Of a DNA stretch of 59,416 nucleotides, positions 42,111-50,631 are shown one piece after another (positions within the stretch are counted from its first letter, which is position 1; every line of letters starts with the position of its first letter). Both the position numbers and the translations under genes were made by a program. The DNA is from Flavobacterium piscis (GTDB taxonomy: Bacteria; Bacteroidota; Bacteroidia; Flavobacteriales; Flavobacteriaceae): assembly GCF_001686925.1 (NCBI RefSeq), contig NZ_LVEN01000023.1:1-59416 (forward strand), given 5' to 3'. Below the pieces are notes generated by a model that did not search any database, was not told where the DNA came from, and was given only the letters and a program-made list of their open reading frames with translations.

Positions 42111-42773
42111 ATGATAAAAACAGTAATTTTCGATATGGATGGTGTAATTGTAGACACTGAACCCGTTCATCGTTATGCCTACTACAAGCAATTTTCAGAA
42201 TTGGATATTACAGTAACCGAAGAAATGTATACTTCGTTTACCGGATTTTCGACCCGAAATACGTTTCAAACCTTAAAAGGATTTTTTCCTGCAATTGAGC
42301 ACGAAGTAGAAGATTTAATACAAAGAAAAAGAAGTATTTTTAATGATGCTTTCGATACCAAAGAAGATTTGTATCTTTTAGAAGGAGTCGAAGATCTTAT
42401 TAAAGATTTATATGCCAACGGAATACAGTTGATTCTGGCTTCATCGGCTTCAAAAGTTACGATTGATCGTGTTTTTACAAGATTCAATCTGCACCCATAT
42501 TTTACGGATATAGTTAGTGGAGAAGATTTTCCACAATCAAAACCCAATCCGGCTATCTTTATTCATGCGGCTTCGTTGTCGAAAGCCCCAAAAGAAGAGT
42601 GTATTATTATCGAAGATAGTACAAATGGTGTTAAAGCAGCAAAAGCGGCCGGAATTTATTGTGTAGGATACAACAGCCATCACTCTAAATTACAGGATTT
42701 ATCGACAGCGGATATTATTATCAACCATTTTGAGGAACTAAACGCTCAAAAAATATCACAGTTAAAGGGTTGA
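42111..42773 (+). CDS. HAD-superfamily phosphatase, beta-phosphoglucomutase-like
   Basis: 220 residues of the HAD subfamily I fold with an alpha-helical cap. Nucleophile Asp8 and Asp10 lie in FDMDGVIVDTEP; motif II is LASSAS; motif III Lys is in PQSKPNPAIF; motif IV is EDSTNGVKAA. The cap and the SKPNP sequence are those of the beta-phosphoglucomutase/phosphatase group, so it may act on a sugar phosphate. It stands between repeat sequence and the DUF2911 gene, which has its own promoter. Confidence 0.88.
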   Translation: MIKTVIFDMDGVIVDTEPVHRYAYYKQFSELDITVTEEMYTSFTGFSTRNTFQTLKGFFPAIEHEVEDLIQRKRSIFNDAFDTKEDLYLLEGVEDLIKDLYANGIQLILASSASKVTIDRVFTRFNLHPYFTDIVSGEDFPQSKPNPAIFIHAASLSKAPKEECIIIEDSTNGVKAAKAAGIYCVGYNSHHSKLQDLSTADIIINHFEELNAQKISQLKG

Positions 42774-42791
42774 ATTATAGAAAATTTAACA

Positions 42792-42820
42792 TTTGTTCGG
42801 TAATTGAATTTGTAAATTTG
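42792..42820 (+). promoter_or_regulatory. Promoter of the DUF2911 gene
   Basis: TTTG (42792-42795) and TAAATTTG (42813-42820) with a 17-base spacer, 23 bases before the ATG. A clean match to the Bacteroidota consensus. Confidence 0.65.
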
Positions 42821-42843
42821 AACAAAACAAATAAACTCTAAAA

Positions 42844-43686
42844 ATGAAAAAACTACTTATTGCATTGGCCATCGTTTTGGCTCCTTTTGCTACCGAGGCG
42901 CAAATAAAAACTCCACAAGCGAGTCCTAAAGGATATATCAAACAAACGGTTGGATTAACTGATGTTGAAGTTACTTATTCAAGACCGGGCGCCAGAGGCA
43001 GAGCGGTTTTTGGAAATTTAGTTCCATTTGGTAAATTATGGAGAACTGGTGCCAACGAAAATACCATCATTAATTTTGGAGACGATGTAGTAATTGATGG
43101 TAAAACATTAAAAAAAGGAAAATATGCAATTTATACAATTCCTAAAATCGAAAGCTGGGAAGTAATTTTTTACCTTTCTACAGATAACTGGGGATTGCCA
43201 GAAAACTGGAATGATGCTTATGTGGCGCTAAGAACTACTGTAAAAGAAGATGCCTTACCAACTCCGCTTGAGACTTTTACGATTGGTATTAATGGTCTTG
43301 ATCCTAATTTTGGATATCTTGATATGGCTTGGGAAAACTCTCATGTAGCTTTAAAATTCGAAGTTCCTACAGCTAAAATTGCTACCGCAAGTATCGAAAA
43401 AGCTTTGGGCGGACCAAGTGCAAATGATTATTTTGCTGCTGCAACTTATTTGTTCCAATCAAACGGAAACATCGAAACAGCCAGAACTTATATAGATAAA
43501 TCATTAGATATGAGTAATGAAAAGCCATATTTTATCTTAAGATTAAAAGCACAAATCCAGGCAAAACAAGGAGACAAAAAAGGAGCGGTAGAAACTGCTA
43601 AAGCTTCTCTTGCTGCTGCTGAGGCTGCTAACAATCAGGATTACGTAAAATTAAATAAAGATAGTATCACAGAGTGGAGCAGATAG
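42844..43686 (+). CDS. DUF2911 domain protein, secreted
   Basis: 280 residues with a signal peptide (about 1-19, ending ATEAQ). The DUF2911 region (about 25-160) has VEVTYSRPGARGR, FGKLWRTGANENT and KKGKYAIYTIP. The C-terminal part (about 180-280) is alpha-helical, with a TPR-like pattern (NIETARTYIDKSLDM, KKGAVETAKASLAAAE). Function unknown; periplasmic or secreted. TTGGAATTTGG-type repeats follow at 43692-43755 and can form a terminator. Confidence 0.87.
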   Translation: MKKLLIALAIVLAPFATEAQIKTPQASPKGYIKQTVGLTDVEVTYSRPGARGRAVFGNLVPFGKLWRTGANENTIINFGDDVVIDGKTLKKGKYAIYTIPKIESWEVIFYLSTDNWGLPENWNDAYVALRTTVKEDALPTPLETFTIGINGLDPNFGYLDMAWENSHVALKFEVPTAKIATASIEKALGGPSANDYFAAATYLFQSNGNIETARTYIDKSLDMSNEKPYFILRLKAQIQAKQGDKKGAVETAKASLAAAEAANNQDYVKLNKDSITEWSR

Positions 43687-43796
43687 TGCTTTAAATTCCA
43701 AGATCTTAAAAATTCCAAATTCCGAAGCTTTATAAGTTTTAGAATTTGGATTTTTTTTTGAGTTTAATTATTGCAGATCTTTAAACTTTGACAAAG
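43687..43796. repeat. TTCCAAATTCC-type repeat, terminator-like
   Basis: AAATTCCAAATTCC (near 43710) and TAGAATTTGGATTT (near 43740) can pair imperfectly and are followed by nine T. It belongs to the repeat family noted after lon and the fasciclin gene. Beyond it the gap up to 44020 holds only a weak 39-codon frame and the TetR promoter region. Confidence 0.45.
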
Positions 43797-43916
43797 ATGA
43801 AAACGCACCATGCTCCGCAAATAAACCCCAATTTTGTCAATTTCGACGAAGGAGAAATTCTCGCAAGAAACTCTACAAAGATTGGTGATTTAGTAAGCAG
43901 AAATTCTTCTTCGTAA
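43797..43916 (+). CDS. Possible 39-residue peptide
   Basis: An open frame beginning MKTHHAPQINPNFVNFDEGE and ending DLVSRNSSS. I do not recognise it. CTTTG just before the ATG is part of an imperfect minus-7 box. It may be a small gene or the remnant of a larger one. Weak support. Confidence 0.25.
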   Translation: MKTHHAPQINPNFVNFDEGEILARNSTKIGDLVSRNSSS

Positions 43917-43954
43917 AGAAGGCTAATTGTATTAATAAATAGAAATAATAATTA

Positions 43955-43974
43955 TACAGACAGACTTGTCTGTA
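43955..43974. promoter_or_regulatory. TetR-type operator dyad
   Basis: TACAGAC-AGACTT-GTCTGTA is an inverted repeat with 7-base arms (inner form CAGAC-TT-GTCTG). It covers the minus-33 region of the TetR gene promoter, as expected for autorepression. Confidence 0.65.
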
Positions 43975-43998
43975 TGTAAAAATAATTATCTACATTTG
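43966..43998 (+). promoter_or_regulatory. Promoter of the tetR-type operon
   Basis: TTG (43966-43968) within the operator, 22 bases, TACATTTG (43991-43998), 22 bases before the ATG. Confidence 0.6.
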
Positions 43999-44020
43999 TC
44001 TCAGTTAAAAAGATCATCAA

Positions 44021-44545
44021 ATGTTACCTAAAGAACGAATTTTAGATACAGTTTCAATTTTATTCCATAAAAATGGATACAATGCCACGGGTATCAATCA
44101 GATTATTGAAGAAGCAAAAGTGGCGAAAGCAAGTTTTTACCAGCATTTTAAATCAAAAGAAGATTTATGTGTGGCTTTTTTGAATGAAAGACATTCTTTT
44201 TGGTTCAATGCCTTAGAAAACTTCACTTTAGCCGAAAAAGATTCAAGATCAAAAGTTTTGGCCTCCTTCGACTTTTTAATTGATATGAATCAGAAAGAGC
44301 ATTTTAGAGGTTGTAGTTTTCTAAACATTCTTTCAGAAATCCCATCAGACAATGTAAAGATTCTAAGTATAATTCAAAGCCATAAATTCGATCTACGAAA
44401 CTATTTTAAAAATATTATAAATGACGAGATTCTCGCAGATCATATTTATTTGCTTTTTGAAAGCTGTATTATCGAAAGTCAGTTATTCAAATCCAATCAA
44501 TTGATCGAACAATCAAAAAAAATTATTCAAAACTTAATTGCATAA
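44021..44545 (+). CDS. TetR-family transcriptional regulator
   Basis: 174 residues. The N-terminal helix-turn-helix (about 1-50: ILDTVSILFHKNGYNATGIN then AKVAKASFYQHFKSKEDL) is typical. The C-terminal ligand domain is helical and contains CSFLNILSEIP. It resembles small TetR members that sense electrophiles or quinones in other bacteria, but the ligand is unknown. It has an operator/promoter at 43955-43998 and is followed after 3 bases by an NTF2-like gene that it probably co-regulates. Confidence 0.9.
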   Translation: MLPKERILDTVSILFHKNGYNATGINQIIEEAKVAKASFYQHFKSKEDLCVAFLNERHSFWFNALENFTLAEKDSRSKVLASFDFLIDMNQKEHFRGCSFLNILSEIPSDNVKILSIIQSHKFDLRNYFKNIINDEILADHIYLLFESCIIESQLFKSNQLIEQSKKIIQNLIA

Positions 44546-44548
44546 AAA

Positions 44549-44962
44549 ATGGAACAAAAACTACCGTTGCCTCCTTTCACATATGAAACAGCAATACAAA
44601 AAATTCAGTTGGCCGAAGATGCCTGGAACAGTCAGGATCCTGAAAGAGTTTCAAAAGCCTACACGTTAGACAGCGAATGGAGAAACAGAGACCAGTTTGT
44701 AAACGGAAGAGAAGAGATAATACGTTTTCTAACTCAAAAATGGCAAAAAGAAAAAAACTACAAACTTAAAAAAGAGTATTGGGCACATACCGAAAACCGA
44801 ATAGCCGTTCGATTTGAATATGAATATCAAAATCTTCAGGGAGATTGGTTTAGGGCTTATGGAAATGAGAATTGGGAATTTGATGCAAATGGCCTTATGC
44901 AAAAAAGATACGCTAGTATAAACGATCTGGCCATTAGCGAAGAAGATAGAAAACTGAAATAA
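44549..44962 (+). CDS. DUF1348/NTF2-like small protein
   Basis: 137 residues of the NTF2/SnoaL-like cone fold, DUF1348 type: [20 protein letters not shown], then [20 protein letters not shown] and [12 protein letters not shown]. No signal peptide. Reported members are small cytoplasmic proteins of unclear role, often next to TetR genes and oxidative or electrophile stress functions. It is 3 bases after the TetR gene. The stop lies 6 bases from the convergent end of the 4HB-domain gene. Confidence 0.85.
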   Translation: MEQKLPLPPFTYETAIQKIQLAEDAWNSQDPERVSKAYTLDSEWRNRDQFVNGREEIIRFLTQKWQKEKNYKLKKEYWAHTENRIAVRFEYEYQNLQGDWFRAYGNENWEFDANGLMQKRYASINDLAISEEDRKLK

Positions 44963-44968
44963 AATCAG

Positions 44969-45598
44969 CTAGTTCATACTGGGCGGTTCAGGAATTTTGA
45001 TGCTTCTTTTGATTTTCTTTACAATTAAAAGATAAAAAGTGATGCCGCCCAAAATGATAAGCAAGGAAATCTGCAGTTGACCAAGGCTATTGTTTTTACT
45101 GTACATAGCATTAGCACTCGCCAATTTAGCTTTTCCTTCCTGAATCTGGATGTTGGATAGTGATTCTAAAGTCAGTAATGCATCTTGGCTCAGACTGGCA
45201 ATTTTACTCCAATTTTTGCTTGCAACCTGTTTGTTTATTTCTTTGCATGAAATTAAAAAGGTATCAAAATACTGTTTTTCCTTATTCGTTAAAACAGTTT
45301 TAGCATACAAATCATCAATATTATGAATCACGTTTAAAGTATGAATGATCTCATCTTTTTTAGTAGTATCACTTAAATCAAGTTTTTCAGCCTCGGCTTT
45401 TATAAAATGAAGTTCTTTAGAATATTGAAAAATATAGTGCGCCACCACCAAGCGATCCTTATAAATCGCATTAATATTTTCGTTTACATTTTTTGAATTT
45501 TGAAGTGTATTAAAATTCCCCAGCAAAATAATCAGCATCACAATAAGTAAAATAAAAGCAGCTTTTGTTTTATTGCTATATTTTTTTAAATCCTTCAT
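44969..45598 (-). CDS. Membrane four-helix-bundle (4HB_MCP-like) sensor-domain protein
   Basis: 209 residues: transmembrane helix 1 (about 14-31), a periplasmic helical domain (about 35-170) resembling the four-helix bundle of chemoreceptors, helix 2 (about 172-192), and a short basic tail KKIKRSIKIPEPPSMN. It has no HAMP, methyl-accepting, kinase or cyclase output domain, so it must signal through a partner, or act only in the membrane. It starts a minus-strand run of membrane and secreted proteins of unknown function. Confidence 0.7.
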   Translation of the reverse strand: MKDLKKYSNKTKAAFILLIVMLIILLGNFNTLQNSKNVNENINAIYKDRLVVAHYIFQYSKELHFIKAEAEKLDLSDTTKKDEIIHTLNVIHNIDDLYAKTVLTNKEKQYFDTFLISCKEINKQVASKNWSKIASLSQDALLTLESLSNIQIQEGKAKLASANAMYSKNNSLGQLQISLLIILGGITFYLLIVKKIKRSIKIPEPPSMN

Positions 45599-45635
45599 AA
45601 TGACGCGTATTAAATTGATTTATAAACAAAACTTC

Positions 45636-46244
45636 TTATTGAGCGATGAATCCAAATTTCAAATCCTTCTCTATGTTTTTTATGGCGGCAATGGGTGCAA
45701 TCTTAATAATTTTACTTCTTTCCTGAATATAAAAACAGTAAATACTATTGGAGTTTATAAGATAAATTTGCTCTGATTCGCCACTGTTATAATTCAGCTT
45801 ATAATTATATTTTGCTGTACCATTTTTAATCTTTTCCATAGCAAAATAGCCATTACCAATGCCCGTTCCAATGAAAAATGATAATAATATCATGGCAAAT
45901 GTTTTAAAAGAAACAAAAATGTAGTAATTTTTAGCTGCCTCTTCAGATAATCCCTCTGTAGATTTTAACTCGAGCATTTTTTGGAACGTTTTTTTGTCCT
46001 TATGCTTTTGCAATATTTTAGGCAAATAATAATGAAAAACAAAAAGTAACACTATAAATACTAGTGTCAATGGGTTCGAAGTAAACTCTGCAATTGGACT
46101 AATTAATATATCCATAATAGTAGAGTATTTCAAAATATTAATTCCGAATTGATAATAAAAAAGACTCTCTTTTAATATTCCTAATATTACCAGGTAAAGA
46201 TAGCCTAGGGGAAGTAGTTTTTGTATTTCCTCTGAATATTTCAT
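45636..46244 (-). CDS. Membrane protein of unknown function
   Basis: 202 residues with about three transmembrane helices (about 14-34, 56-74, 106-130). The soluble C-terminus (about 130-202) is Lys/Asn-rich and includes KYNYKLNYNSGESEQIYLIN. I recognise no domain. It is separated by 37 bases from the 4HB-domain gene downstream and by 81 bases from the secreted protein gene upstream. Confidence 0.6.
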   Translation of the reverse strand: MKYSEEIQKLLPLGYLYLVILGILKESLFYYQFGINILKYSTIMDILISPIAEFTSNPLTLVFIVLLFVFHYYLPKILQKHKDKKTFQKMLELKSTEGLSEEAAKNYYIFVSFKTFAMILLSFFIGTGIGNGYFAMEKIKNGTAKYNYKLNYNSGESEQIYLINSNSIYCFYIQERSKIIKIAPIAAIKNIEKDLKFGFIAQ

Positions 46245-46325
46245 TTATATAGTTTTGTTTTGGCGAATACTAAAATAGTACTTTTTTATTACAAATATTC
46301 AATAGATGAATTACAAAGAAAATTA

Positions 46326-46808
46326 TTATTTATTTTGATAAATTAATGTTCTGGTTTGCTTGTTTACAATGTCAGCCGCTTTAGTTAGAAATGCCGGATT
46401 TGTGCATTCTCCATAGCTGATATAAACGATGTGATCTTCGTCATCGAGATTTTGGTTTCTCTTTTGTGCTTCGAGAGAGCTTTCCATTCCCATAATTAAT
46501 ATCACTGGAGTTCCTTCGTGATAGAGTTGTGTTGCAATTCCTATTAAGCGATTTTCGCCAATTTGTTGCATTTCTTTATCCTGGTATGCCAAAAGCATCA
46601 TACAATACGCAAGAGAACAGGGTTTCATCTCTTTAAAAGCAGGATACTTTTCTAAAACCTCAGAGCCTTGATTCAAATTCTCAAAACACTTTGTGTAAAG
46701 CTGAGCAGAAATTGAATGATCTTCAGTTTCTATACTCTCTTCAACGTTTTGACTTTTAGCATTCAAACTTAAAAGTAGCAATATGAGAGATAGAATTTTT
46801 TGAACCAT
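46326..46808 (-). CDS. Secreted protein of unknown function
   Basis: 160 residues, signal peptide (about 1-19, ending NAKSQ), then a mostly helical, acidic body with three Cys (CFENL, CSLAYC) and a fourth in YGECTNPAF. No family recognised. It is 18 bases after the SH3-domain gene, so the two are co-transcribed. Confidence 0.6.
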   Translation of the reverse strand: MVQKILSLILLLLSLNAKSQNVEESIETEDHSISAQLYTKCFENLNQGSEVLEKYPAFKEMKPCSLAYCMMLLAYQDKEMQQIGENRLIGIATQLYHEGTPVILIMGMESSLEAQKRNQNLDDEDHIVYISYGECTNPAFLTKAADIVNKQTRTLIYQNK

Positions 46809-46826
46809 AGTTTTTAAAAGTTAATT

Positions 46827-47513
46827 TTAAAAAGGAGTAGCTTCAACTCTTGTTTTATACTTATTGCCTTCTATAATCCATAATATTATATATCCTCCGG
46901 CGCCATCACTATTTAATGCCTGAATGTATAAAATATTATTTACTTCATCGTAATTCGCTTCTGATAACTCCAGATTGGGCTCAAATAAGTTTTTTAATGC
47001 ACTTGCAGGGATTTCTATTTTTTCGTTTTTTATTTGTACCTCAATAGATTTATATTCTCTTTTAGGGATGCCGCCATCAGTTCCAAATATATCCAGATTA
47101 TCAATTTTAATAATAATATCTGAATTTTGATCAAGGAACTTAAATTTATGATTTGCTTTAATAAATTTGGTTTCGGTAAATTCAATTTTAATATTTTTAT
47201 CTGCCAGAATTGCTTTTCCGTTGCTATTGGATTTTAAAGGAATCTTTTTAAAATTGCTTATCTCTCTTATCTTATCCTTGTAAATATAGCCATGTAAATC
47301 TTTTCCATTTTTTTGATAATCTACATTTGCCCAATTTCCCTGAGGCTCGTAATAATAGACCACAAAACCATTATCAAGTTTATCTGTAATATTATTGGCT
47401 ATTTTGGCTGAACTGCGAACATTTACATATCCGTCTTTATCATTCACTATTGCAAATTGAGAGAAGCAAAAGTTGCAATTTAATATTAAAAATAAGTAGA
47501 AAGCTTTTTTCAT
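46827..47513 (-). CDS. Secreted protein with SH3-like domain
   Basis: 228 residues: signal peptide (about 1-19, ending CFSQ), then a bacterial SH3-like domain (about 20-85: DGYVNVRSSAKIANNITDKL, then GFVVYYYEP, GNWANV, HGYIYKDKI) which in other proteins binds cell-wall or protein ligands. The C-terminal part (about 95-228) is beta-rich and unrecognised. It is 18 bases upstream of the 160-residue secreted protein gene. Confidence 0.75.
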   Translation of the reverse strand: MKKAFYLFLILNCNFCFSQFAIVNDKDGYVNVRSSAKIANNITDKLDNGFVVYYYEPQGNWANVDYQKNGKDLHGYIYKDKIREISNFKKIPLKSNSNGKAILADKNIKIEFTETKFIKANHKFKFLDQNSDIIIKIDNLDIFGTDGGIPKREYKSIEVQIKNEKIEIPASALKNLFEPNLELSEANYDEVNNILYIQALNSDGAGGYIILWIIEGNKYKTRVEATPF

Positions 47514-47572
47514 TTTTTAGATCTATATTGAATTCATCAGGTAATATTTATAATGCAAAATATTATATTTTA

Positions 47573-47884
47573 CTACTTATTCTGATTTCTTTTCCGAATT
47601 AAAAAAAGGATCAAGGTAAAAATTAAAGCAACCAGAAAAACATAAAACCTAAGATTGGTGCTTGTTGTTCCACCTTCATTATCCCAAGGCGAACCTAGTA
47701 TAATTGTAGTTAGAATTGCTTCAACAAAACCAATAAATATTCTGTCAAAAATTCCGCTTATTCCTTCTCCACAATCTTTACAAATAGAGAATCCATAAAT
47801 AAATCCGGTTACTGGAAACGAAAGCAAAACACTTATAATGGCAGAAGTAAATAAATTTCTTTTATCTGTTATCTTCTTTTCCAT
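47573..47884 (-). CDS. Small membrane protein of unknown function
   Basis: 103 residues with about three hydrophobic segments (about 12-32, 45-62, 78-95) and a basic C-terminus LIRKRNQNK. No recognised family. It is separated from neighbours by 59 and 80 bases of AT-rich DNA. Confidence 0.55.
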   Translation of the reverse strand: MEKKITDKRNLFTSAIISVLLSFPVTGFIYGFSICKDCGEGISGIFDRIFIGFVEAILTTIILGSPWDNEGGTTSTNLRFYVFLVALIFTLILFLIRKRNQNK

Positions 47885-47964
47885 GAATTGAATTTTGCTT
47901 TAATTTTATTGAAATAAACTTTTTTTGCAGACTGAATTTTCATCAGTAATTTTAATAACGATAA

Positions 47965-48759
47965 TTATTTGCTTTTATCTAATAATTTCGAACTTACAGA
48001 TTCTTTTAAGATTAATTCAATTTGTTCTTGTACTTCAGGATATTCATTTGTTTTTTTTAGTGCTACTATTATTGGTTTTATTTCATTATTATATAGCTCC
48101 CTGGTCAAATTATCACACTTTGAATCTCCGTTTCTTAGATATTGAAATACATTTCTTAATCTATTTTCATTATTCGATTGTAAGGCTTCCTTAATTGCAG
48201 CAATTTTGTTCCATCTTTTTTGATTTTTTTTCCACCATTTTTCTGCTTTTTTCGAAAGTACTTTTCTGATTTCTGCTTTTTTCTGAACAGATGTTTTCCT
48301 TTTCCAGTCTAACTCGTAAGTTCCTTTTTTGAGATAACTTTTATAATAATTTTCCTTAACCAATTTCATTAGAGTTTCATTATTAACTTCTAAACTTTGA
48401 TAACCAAAATCCTGAAATGTCAAATCCTCAAGTAACCAACCGGAACGTACAGATATCCAATCGATATCATAAGGAATGTAATATCCATGACCATAGTAAA
48501 CAGTGGTTCCAGGATAAATTAGATCGAAAGTATTAGTCAATTTTATAAAATCTTCATTCTTTAAAAGATTAATTAATTCAGGAATAATTGATTTTTGATA
48601 GTTTTCAAGTTCTTGTTTTGCCGGGTATACTTTTTCGTAAAAAGATTCTTTTTTAAAATTAACAAATAGACTATCAATTTTTACTTCATGCAAATTTTGT
48701 GCATTTGAACACAAAAATGAAAATATTAAAAGTAGAATTATTGAAGTTTTGATTTTCAT
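47965..48759 (-). CDS. Secreted protein of unknown function
   Basis: 264 residues with signal peptide (about 1-20, ending CSNAQ). The body is charged and helical, with a short aromatic stretch TTVYYGHGYYIPYDIDW (about 103-119) and a Lys/Trp-rich stretch WWKKNQKRWNK (about 180-190). The helical C-terminus may be HEAT-like, but there is no clear match. It is the last of the unrecognised genes and follows the symporter gene by 13 bases. Confidence 0.6.
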   Translation of the reverse strand: MKIKTSIILLLIFSFLCSNAQNLHEVKIDSLFVNFKKESFYEKVYPAKQELENYQKSIIPELINLLKNEDFIKLTNTFDLIYPGTTVYYGHGYYIPYDIDWISVRSGWLLEDLTFQDFGYQSLEVNNETLMKLVKENYYKSYLKKGTYELDWKRKTSVQKKAEIRKVLSKKAEKWWKKNQKRWNKIAAIKEALQSNNENRLRNVFQYLRNGDSKCDNLTRELYNNEIKPIIVALKKTNEYPEVQEQIELILKESVSSKLLDKSK

Positions 48760-48772
48760 TATTTAATTACAA

Positions 48773-50509
48773 TTACTCCAAAACTACTTTATCAGACTCT
48801 TTTTCTCCTCTAAAAAGCGTAATCTGAAGAAACAACGCCAGTATTATCGTCAAAATAGCTCCAATAAAATTCAGCCATAAATATCCCAGTTTTTCCTGAC
48901 CGCTAGGATGAATGTAAATCATAAAATAATAAATCACAAATATGGTAATTTGGCTGATAACTGCACTAATAAACATGGCTTTAGCTTTTACACGACGCAG
49001 ATAAAATCCAACTAAAAAGATTCCTAAAACGGTTCCGTAGAAAATAGAACCAATGATATTAACCAACTGAATTAAATTCTCGAACAAAGTTCCCACACAA
49101 GCAAAAAGTATGGCAACAACTCCCCAGAATAAAGTGAAAAATTTAGTTGCGTTTAGATAATGTTTCTCAGATTTTACGGTTTTTAAATTTCGTTTATAAA
49201 TATCAATTGCTGTGGTAGAAGCCAAAGCATTTAATCCCGAAGCCGTTGAAGACATTGCAGCCGAAAGAATTACGGCCAATAACAAACCAATAAGTCCTTT
49301 AGGTAAATAATTGAGGATAAAGTGGAAAAACACATAATCTTTATCATTGGTTTCGCTGGCTGGATCTGCTCTTGAAATAATTTCTTTGGCACGATCGCGT
49401 AAATCCTTTTCTTTGTTTGATAAAGTCACCAATTCTTTTCTTAAAATCGGATTATCAAAATCCTGATTTAACTGATCGATGTATAATAAATTAATTACTT
49501 TTTTGTCTTCAGAAAGTGTGCTTAATTTTTTCTCTAAAGCATGATATTCTTCTTTATAAGCCGATTTTTCAATGACAATTTTATTATTCGGATTAAAATT
49601 TAACGGAACTGGATTGAATTGAAAAAAGACAAAAACCATAACTCCGGTGAGCAGAATAAAAAATTGCATGGGCACTTTTAAAAGCCCGTTCATGATCAAT
49701 CCCATTTGGCTTTCACGAACTGATTTTCCGGATAAATAACGTCCAACCTGAGACTGATCAGTTCCAAAATAGGCGAGGGCCAGAAAAAAACCACCAGTAA
49801 TTCCGCTCCAGAAAGTATATTTTTCTTCAGGGTTAAAAGAGAAATCAACAATATTCATTTTATCATTGGCACCCGCAATATGCAGTGCGCTTGTAAAAGT
49901 CATATCGTTTGGCAGGTAATGTAAAATAAGGAAAAAAGTAATAAACATTCCCGACATAATCACGAACATTTGCTGTTTTTGTGTTACGTTTACCGCTTTT
50001 GTTCCGCCTGAAAATGTATAGATAATCACCAGAACACCGATAATGATGTTCATTAAAGTCAAATTCCACCCTAAAAGCGCGGATAAAATAATAGCAGGCG
50101 CATAAATTGTCAATCCTGTTCCTAAACCTCTCTGAACCAAGAATAATATAGCAGCAAGTGAACGTGTTTTCAGGTCAAATCTTTTCTCTAAAAATTCATA
50201 GGCCGTAAAGACTTTATTTTTATGGTATAACGGAATAAAAGTGACGCAAATGACAATCATGGCAATTGGCAATCCAAAATAGAATTGTACAAAACCCATT
50301 CCGTCATGATACGCTTGCCCTGGGGTTGATAAAAAGGTTATCGCGCTGGCTTGTGTCGCCATAACGGATAATCCAACGGTATACCAAGGGGTTTCGTTGT
50401 TGCCCAGAATAAAATCCTCGACGTTTTTACTTCCTTTGGTTTTCCAGGAACCGTATCCAACAATAAATAAAAGCGTTACAATAAGTACGATCCAATCAAA
50501 TAGTTGCAT
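48773..50509 (-). CDS. Sodium:solute symporter (SSS family)
   Basis: 578 residues, about 13 transmembrane helices, with family motifs GWNLTLMNIIIGVLVIIYTF then SGGTKAVNVTQKQQ, GGFFLALAYFGTDQSQVGRY and AILSAAMSSTASGLNALAST. A soluble insert of about 85 residues (roughly 310-390, charged and helical) interrupts the helices before the FFHFILNYLP segment. The Na+-coupled substrate is probably a sugar or sugar derivative, given the PIG-L deacetylase gene in the same operon; that is inference. A 35-residue membrane peptide gene ends 3 bases upstream. Confidence 0.88.
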   Translation of the reverse strand: MQLFDWIVLIVTLLFIVGYGSWKTKGSKNVEDFILGNNETPWYTVGLSVMATQASAITFLSTPGQAYHDGMGFVQFYFGLPIAMIVICVTFIPLYHKNKVFTAYEFLEKRFDLKTRSLAAILFLVQRGLGTGLTIYAPAIILSALLGWNLTLMNIIIGVLVIIYTFSGGTKAVNVTQKQQMFVIMSGMFITFFLILHYLPNDMTFTSALHIAGANDKMNIVDFSFNPEEKYTFWSGITGGFFLALAYFGTDQSQVGRYLSGKSVRESQMGLIMNGLLKVPMQFFILLTGVMVFVFFQFNPVPLNFNPNNKIVIEKSAYKEEYHALEKKLSTLSEDKKVINLLYIDQLNQDFDNPILRKELVTLSNKEKDLRDRAKEIISRADPASETNDKDYVFFHFILNYLPKGLIGLLLAVILSAAMSSTASGLNALASTTAIDIYKRNLKTVKSEKHYLNATKFFTLFWGVVAILFACVGTLFENLIQLVNIIGSIFYGTVLGIFLVGFYLRRVKAKAMFISAVISQITIFVIYYFMIYIHPSGQEKLGYLWLNFIGAILTIILALFLQITLFRGEKESDKVVLE

Positions 50510-50512
50510 AGG

Positions 50513-50620
50513 TTATGAGTATAATTGCATGATTAAGAAAAAAATCACAATGTAAATAGCATTGGCTACCAAAACATAGGTGTAGCTTTTTTTCCATTTT
50601 TTAGTTTTTTTAGCTTCCAT
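50513..50620 (-). CDS. Small single-span membrane protein, 35 residues
   Basis: A short gene between the PIG-L and symporter genes: ATG at 50620, basic start MEAKKTKKWKKSYTYVLVAN and one transmembrane helix AIYIVIFFLIMQLYS. The gaps are 11 bases to the PIG-L gene and 3 to the symporter gene, so the three are one operon. Positively charged N-terminus then helix predicts N-in. It may be a small subunit of the symporter, as in other families where a short membrane protein precedes an SSS transporter; this is inference. Confidence 0.7.
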   Translation of the reverse strand: MEAKKTKKWKKSYTYVLVANAIYIVIFFLIMQLYS

Positions 50621-50631
50621 ATTTTGAATGT

